64,000 nucleotides of DNA from Streptomyces sp. TSRI0281 (lineage in GTDB: Bacteria > Actinomycetota > Actinomycetes > Streptomycetales > Streptomycetaceae): assembly GCF_001905125.1 (NCBI RefSeq), contig NZ_LWLE01000035.1, positions 250,094-314,093 on the forward strand, given 5' to 3'. Of the stretch, positions 59,532-64,000 are shown piece by piece. The position numbers and the translations under genes were made by a program. Under the pieces are notes generated by a model that had not been told where the DNA came from, searched no databases, and saw only the letters and a list, made by a program, of their open reading frames with translations. Position 1 is the stretch's first letter; every line of letters begins with the position of its first letter.

Positions 59532-60619
59532 AGCTTCGGCGCAATCTCTTCGGTCCAGATCTGTTCGCGCTGCTCCGGCGACATGTGGCACGCGGAGTAG
59601 TGCCCGTCGCTGACGAGCTGCAGCTCCGGACGCTCGGTGCGGGTGACGTTGTCGGCCGGCACGTCGGCGTACGGGCAGCGCGGGTGGAAGGCACAGCCCG
59701 ACGGGACGTTGATCAGGCTGGGCGGCGTGCCCTTGACGGGCACCAGGCGCTCGGTCTGCTCCCGGTCGATGCGCGGCATCGAGCCGAGCAGACCCCAGGT
59801 GTAGGGGTGCTGCGGCTGGTAGAAGACCTTCTCCGAGCTGCCGCGCTCGATGCAGCGGCCCGCGTACATCACCAGCAGCTTGTCGGCGATCTCCGCGACG
59901 ACCCCGAGGTCGTGGGTGATCATGACGACCGCCGAGCCGAACTCCTTCTGGAGATCACGGATCAGGTCGAGGATCTGCGCCTGGACGGTCACGTCCAGGG
60001 CGGTCGTCGGCTCGTCGGCGATCAGCAGCTGCGGATTGTTGACCAGCGCCATCGCGATCATCGCGCGCTGGCGCATACCGCCGGAGAACTGGTGCGGGTA
60101 GTCGTCGTAGCGGCGCTGCGGCTCCGGGATGCCGACCCGGTCGAGCATCTCGATCGCGCGCTTCTTCGCGGTCTTCCTGTCGACACGGTTGTGGACGCGG
60201 AACGCCTCCACGATCTGCGAGCCGATGCTGTAGTACGGGTGCAGGGCCGACAGCGGATCCTGGAAGATCATCGCCATCTTCTGGCCACGCAGCTCACGTA
60301 CGCGCTCGGGCCCGGCGCCGATCAGCTCCTCGCCCTCCAGCCAGATCTCACCGGAGATCCGCGCCCGCTCCGAGGTGTGCAGTCCCATGATCCCCAGTGA
60401 GGTCACGGACTTGCCGGAGCCGGACTCGCCGACGATACCGAGGGTCTCCCCGGCCTTCAGGTCGAAGCTGACGCCGTCGACGGACTTGACCAGACCGTCG
60501 TCGGTGTCGAAGTGGATGGTGAGGTCCCGTACCGAGAGGAACTGCTGTTCGTCGGCTGCGGATCCGGCGTCGGAAACGGCCCCGGAGACCGATGAGTCCG
60601 TCGTGCGTACGTCGCTCAT
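59528..60619 (-). CDS. oppD: Oligopeptide ABC transporter ATP-binding protein D
   Basis: This 363-aa ATPase has Walker A GIVGESGSGKSV, Q-loop MIFQDPLSALHP, signature QFSGGMRQRAMIAMAL and Walker B LLIADEPTTALDV, with C-terminal CAFHPRCPYA. ATG 60619 overlaps the permease stop (ATGA). It pairs with OppF to power peptide import. Confidence 0.95.
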   Translation of the reverse strand: MSDVRTTDSSVSGAVSDAGSAADEQQFLSVRDLTIHFDTDDGLVKSVDGVSFDLKAGETLGIVGESGSGKSVTSLGIMGLHTSERARISGEIWLEGEELIGAGPERVRELRGQKMAMIFQDPLSALHPYYSIGSQIVEAFRVHNRVDRKTAKKRAIEMLDRVGIPEPQRRYDDYPHQFSGGMRQRAMIAMALVNNPQLLIADEPTTALDVTVQAQILDLIRDLQKEFGSAVVMITHDLGVVAEIADKLLVMYAGRCIERGSSEKVFYQPQHPYTWGLLGSMPRIDREQTERLVPVKGTPPSLINVPSGCAFHPRCPYADVPADNVTRTERPELQLVSDGHYSACHMSPEQREQIWTEEIAPKL

Positions 60620-61626
60620 GAGAGCCTCACCCGGGGGTCGATCGCGGCGTACACGAGGTCCACCAGCAGATTGCAGACAACGATGAAGGAGGCGGCGACC
60701 AGCGTCACGCCCATCACGATGGGCAGGTCGCTGCGGGTCACACCCTGAATGGCGTACTCGCCCATCCCCTGGAACGAGAAGACGCTCTCGGTGATGACCG
60801 CGCCGCCCAGGAGCAGCGCGAAGTCCATGCCGAAGATGGTGACGAGGGGGGTCAGGGCCGCGCGCAGGCCGTGCTTGACGACCACCTGGCGTTCTCGCAG
60901 GCCCTTGGCGCGGGCGGTTCTGATGTAGTCCTCGCCCATCGTCTCCAGCATTCCGGCCCGGGTGAGCCGGGCGTAGAGCGCGGAGTACAGGAAGGCGAGC
61001 GTGCACCAGGGGAGGATCAGGTTCCAGGCCCATTCCCCGGGATTCTCGGAGAACGGCACGAAGTGGACGTCGTCCCAGATCTTCCAGTTGAAGGCGAAGA
61101 GGGCGAGCGAGACCATGCCGGTGAAGAACATCGGCAGGGAGACACCGGCCAGCGCGATGCCCATCGCGAGGCGGTCGAAGATCGATCCCCGCTTGAGCGC
61201 CGAGAGCACGCCGGTCGCGACACCCGAGATGACCCAGAGGACGGCCGCGCCGACCGCCAGCGACAGCGTCACGGGTATCCGCTGGACTATCTCCGGCCAG
61301 ATCTCGGAGTGCGTCTTGAAGGAGTAGCCGAAGCAGGGCGCGTTGCAGACGACCGGGTCCGGACCGAACTGGTACTCGGCGCCGACAACGATGCCCTTGA
61401 TGAAGTGCCAGTACTGGAGGTACAGGGGCTGGTCCAGCCCCAGGTTCTTCTTGACCGCGGCGATGACGTCCGGGTCGGGACTCTTCCCGACGTACTGGGC
61501 GGCCATCGAGTCGATCGTTTGCCCGCCGAGGCGGGGCACCAGGAAGAAGATCGCGAACGTGACTGCGCTGACCACCAGCAGCAGCAACACCGCGGCGAAT
61601 ACGCGTCGGATGATGTACGCAGCCAC
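60616..61626 (-). CDS. oppB: Oligopeptide ABC transporter permease B
   Basis: This 336-aa permease has six helices. RRVFAAVLLLLVVSAVTFAI opens the protein and the EAA loop reads YIRTARAKGLRERQVVVKHG. It starts GTG 61626. A 92-bp gap separates it from the binding protein gene upstream. Confidence 0.94.
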   Translation of the reverse strand: MAAYIIRRVFAAVLLLLVVSAVTFAIFFLVPRLGGQTIDSMAAQYVGKSPDPDVIAAVKKNLGLDQPLYLQYWHFIKGIVVGAEYQFGPDPVVCNAPCFGYSFKTHSEIWPEIVQRIPVTLSLAVGAAVLWVISGVATGVLSALKRGSIFDRLAMGIALAGVSLPMFFTGMVSLALFAFNWKIWDDVHFVPFSENPGEWAWNLILPWCTLAFLYSALYARLTRAGMLETMGEDYIRTARAKGLRERQVVVKHGLRAALTPLVTIFGMDFALLLGGAVITESVFSFQGMGEYAIQGVTRSDLPIVMGVTLVAASFIVVCNLLVDLVYAAIDPRVRLS

Positions 61627-61718
61627 AGCCGTGCGGCGCCGGGTCGAGCGGGCGGGGTAACGCCCGACGTCCCGGCGCCTTCACCTGCCTTTCGAGGGAT
61701 GCTGTTGAGGAACAGGTG

Positions 61719-63479
61719 CTACTTGGTCGAGGTCATCAGCACGTAGTCGTACATGCCGAGGTACGCGTCGGTGACCGTGACGTTCGCCGCGGAGTCCGGG
61801 CGGTAGAGCAGGTTCTTGCGGTAGAAGAGCGGCACGACCGAGGCGTTCTCCATGACCTTCTGGTCGACCTCGCCCCAGGCGGCGTTGCGCTCCGTGGTGT
61901 CCACCGTGCCGATGCCCTTGACCAGGGCCTCGTTGACGCCCTTGTCGTCGAGCTCCATCAGGTTGGTGCCACCGGAGGGCTTGATGGCCGAGCCGTTGAC
62001 GATCTGGTCGAGGAAGCCGAAGCCGGTCGGCCAGTCGGCACCCCAGGCCATCATCATCATGCCCGCGTTGTTCTTGTGGACCCAGGCCGGGACACCGGCG
62101 AAGTCGGTGAAGTACTTGTCCGCCGGGAACTGCTTGATCTCGGCGACGATGCCGATCTGCTTCAGGCTGTTCTGGAGCTGCGTGGCCGCGGTGACCTCGT
62201 CGGGGCGGTCGGACCGCGCCGTCAGCGTGGTCTTGAAGCCGCCCGGCTTACCGCAATTGGCCAGGTGCTCCTTGGCCTTCTTGACGTCGCCCTTGCTCTC
62301 CGCGGACGGGTACAGGTCGAACTTCTTGTAACCGGCGACGGTCGGCGGGATCACCGTGGTCGCCGGGTCGCCCTTGACCGCACCGCCGATCGCGTCGACC
62401 ATGCTGCGCTTGTCGGCGATGTACTGAACGGCCTTGCGGCACTCGATGTTGTTGAACGGCTCCACGTTGACGTTCAGCGCCAGGTACTGGAGCGCGCCCG
62501 CGTACGGGTTGTCCGTCTTGGCCTTCTCGTCGGCCTTCACCAGGACCTTGGGCTGGGTCTTGGACTGCAGACCCGTGCCCGCGATGTCCGCGGTGATCGT
62601 GTCGCTCAGCAGGTGCTCGTCGACCGTGGTCGCGTTGACGTTGAACTTGAGCTCGATCTTGTCCGGCAGAGCCTTGCGGATCGGGTCGTTCTTCTGGTCC
62701 CACTCGGGGTTGCGGACCAGCGTCGCGCCGCGGCTCTCGCTGTACGAGGAGAACTTGTACGGGCCCGACGAGACGATCTTCTGGACGTAGGTGGCGCCCT
62801 TGTCGGCCTTCTGCGGGACCGGAGCGGTCTGCGAGAAGGCGGCGAGGTAGTCCATGTCCGCGAACGGCTTGTTCAGGTGGAAGACGATCGTGTAGTCGTC
62901 CGGCGTCTCGATGGACTTGAGGCCCTCGGCCGACTTGTCCTTGTACGGGCCCTTGTACTTGTCGCCGCCGTCGAGGTAGGCCTTGAAGTACGTCGGGCCG
63001 TTGGACAGGGCCTCCGGCGCGAAGTTGGAGCGCTCGATGGCGTACTTGACGTCCTTGGCGGTGACCTCGGTGCCGTCCTCGAACTTCACGCCCTTGCGGA
63101 GCGTGTACGTCCAGGTCTTGGCGTCCGCGCTCGCCTTGCCGAGGCCCGTCGCGAGGTCGGGAACGACCTCCAGGCTCTCCTTGCCGGCGGCCGGCTTGAA
63201 GGTCACCAGCGAACGGCCGTACAGGCGGGCGAAGTTCTGCACCCAGCCGTAGTACGTGTTGCCGGGGTCGAGGGAGTCGGGACCGCTGGAGTGCTCGTAG
63301 GTGACCGTCCCCCCCTTCTTGTCGCTCTTGTTGACGATGCTGGTCAGACCGGCGTCCGCCTTGGCGTTGCCACCGCCGCCGCTGCCGCCGCCATCGGAGT
63401 CACTGCTGCTACAGGCCGAAGCGCCGAGTGCGACCGCTACGGCAACGGCTATCGCCGTCGCTGTCTTTCTGTTCTGCAT
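61719..63479 (-). CDS. oppA: Peptide-binding lipoprotein of the ABC importer (SBP family 5)
   Basis: This 586-aa protein has lipobox LGASAC with Cys23 and a Gly/Ser-rich linker. The family 5 signature follows (TWTYTLRKGVKFEDGTEVTA, then DVKYAIERS). It binds oligopeptides outside and delivers them to OppBC. In Streptomyces such importers often affect development. ATG 63479 is chosen; a GTG at 63515 would add 12 residues. Confidence 0.94.
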   Translation of the reverse strand: MQNRKTATAIAVAVAVALGASACSSSDSDGGGSGGGGNAKADAGLTSIVNKSDKKGGTVTYEHSSGPDSLDPGNTYYGWVQNFARLYGRSLVTFKPAAGKESLEVVPDLATGLGKASADAKTWTYTLRKGVKFEDGTEVTAKDVKYAIERSNFAPEALSNGPTYFKAYLDGGDKYKGPYKDKSAEGLKSIETPDDYTIVFHLNKPFADMDYLAAFSQTAPVPQKADKGATYVQKIVSSGPYKFSSYSESRGATLVRNPEWDQKNDPIRKALPDKIELKFNVNATTVDEHLLSDTITADIAGTGLQSKTQPKVLVKADEKAKTDNPYAGALQYLALNVNVEPFNNIECRKAVQYIADKRSMVDAIGGAVKGDPATTVIPPTVAGYKKFDLYPSAESKGDVKKAKEHLANCGKPGGFKTTLTARSDRPDEVTAATQLQNSLKQIGIVAEIKQFPADKYFTDFAGVPAWVHKNNAGMMMMAWGADWPTGFGFLDQIVNGSAIKPSGGTNLMELDDKGVNEALVKGIGTVDTTERNAAWGEVDQKVMENASVVPLFYRKNLLYRPDSAANVTVTDAYLGMYDYVLMTSTK

Positions 63480-63523
63480 GCTGAGGAAAGCCCCCTCGTT
63501 AGTCGGGTGCGGCAAGGCCGCGA

Positions 63524-64000
63524 TTACTTGCCACGAGGGTCGAGTGCGTCGCGCAGCCCGTCCCCCAGCAGATTGAAGGCCAGCACGGTGATGAAGATCG
63601 CCATACCGGGAATGACCATGAACATCGGGTCGACCTCGTAGAGATCGACCGCCTGGGTGAGCATCCCGCCCCAGGACGCCTGCGGCGGCGAGATGCCGAC
63701 GCCGAGGAAGCTCAGCGCCGCCTCGAAGAGGATGTTGGTGGGGATCAGCAGCGTCGCGTACACGAGGATCGGCGCGATCAGGTTGGGCAGCAGCTCCCGG
63801 AACAGGATGAAGGGGCCGCGTGCGCCCAGCGACCTGGCGGCCTCCACGAACTCCCGCTCGCGCAGCGACAGGGTCTGCGCGCGGACGATGCGGCCGATGT
63901 AGGGCCAGCTGAAGAAGCCGATCACGAAGATCAGTACGGCGATCCGCAGCGTGAGACCCTCCAGGCCGAACGCGCTGCCCTGGAGGGAGGCGGAGATGGA
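63524..64000 (-). CDS. oppC: Oligopeptide ABC transporter permease C (5' end outside window)
   Basis: The C-terminal 158 codons of the permease are visible; the start lies beyond the window edge. SWPYIGRIVRAQTLSLRERE and EFVEAARSLGARGPFILFRE form the EAA loop, and the protein ends LLGDGLRDALDPRGK. Partner of OppB; it is the gene immediately upstream of oppA on the same strand. Confidence 0.93.
   Translation of the reverse strand, partial: SISASLQGSAFGLEGLTLRIAVLIFVIGFFSWPYIGRIVRAQTLSLREREFVEAARSLGARGPFILFRELLPNLIAPILVYATLLIPTNILFEAALSFLGVGISPPQASWGGMLTQAVDLYEVDPMFMVIPGMAIFITVLAFNLLGDGLRDALDPRGK

Overview
The window is very GC-rich actinobacterial chromosome, almost certainly Streptomyces. 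The evidence is the codon bias, many GTG/TTG starts, Tat and lipoprotein signals, and GC-rich hairpin terminators. From memory, the gene order (proline catabolism, serA-ilvCNB, gatCAB, ligA, mnmA, cysteine desulfurase, oligopeptide ABC transporter) matches the conserved core near SCO5475-SCO5521 of S. coelicolor. I see no rRNA, tRNA, insertion sequence, prophage or CRISPR. Both window edges cut a gene: cdsA on the left and an ABC permease on the right.

Layout. 1-2.0 kb: phospholipid genes, the end of cdsA and a PlsC acyltransferase fused to a DedA/YqaA-like membrane domain. 2.1-4.0 kb: a secreted chymotrypsin-like protease and a nitroreductase-fold protein that keeps the iodotyrosine deiodinase signature. 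4.2-8.2 kb: proline to glutamate (PRODH, then P5C dehydrogenase) with a divergent PucR-type regulator whose leader holds a 16-bp perfect palindrome. 8.3-10.1 kb: an FAD monooxygenase and a divergent TetR regulator. 10.1-14.0 kb: a polymorphic toxin locus with a large membrane protein, an Flp-pilin-like helix, a glycine-rich linker and a Tox-REase-5-type nuclease tip, followed by one or two immunity genes. 14.3-19.9 kb: serA and ilvBNC, with a leader peptide and attenuator before ilvB.

19.9-44.3 kb: two GGDEF-EAL membrane proteins flank this stretch (CdgC-like and RmdB-like), with opposite EAL integrity. Between them lie a 2-hydroxyacid dehydrogenase, an aldo/keto reductase, a sugar-dehydrogenase lipoprotein, a DUF6191-like protein, a giant LuxR regulator with a small upstream gene, a GNAT enzyme, an MMPL exporter, a Tat-exported phospholipase C, an ion transporter and gatC-gatA-(80-aa gene)-gatB. 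44.7-53.8 kb: ligA in a row of leftward genes with a short methionine synthase, an SDR and a LOG protein; then DUF427, an alpha/beta hydrolase, mnmA, an amidase and a cysteine desulfurase. The last, with mnmA, supports tRNA 2-thiolation. 54.0-58.3 kb: small membrane proteins, a FabR-like TetR, a WYL regulator, a thioesterase and a TRIC-type channel. 58.3-64.0 kb: an oligopeptide ABC importer.

The most unusual features are the pilin-anchored toxin, the deiodinase-like enzyme, the PlsC-DedA fusion, an alpha/beta hydrolase without its expected catalytic histidine, and short tandem repeats at gene 3' ends that re-copy the stop codon.
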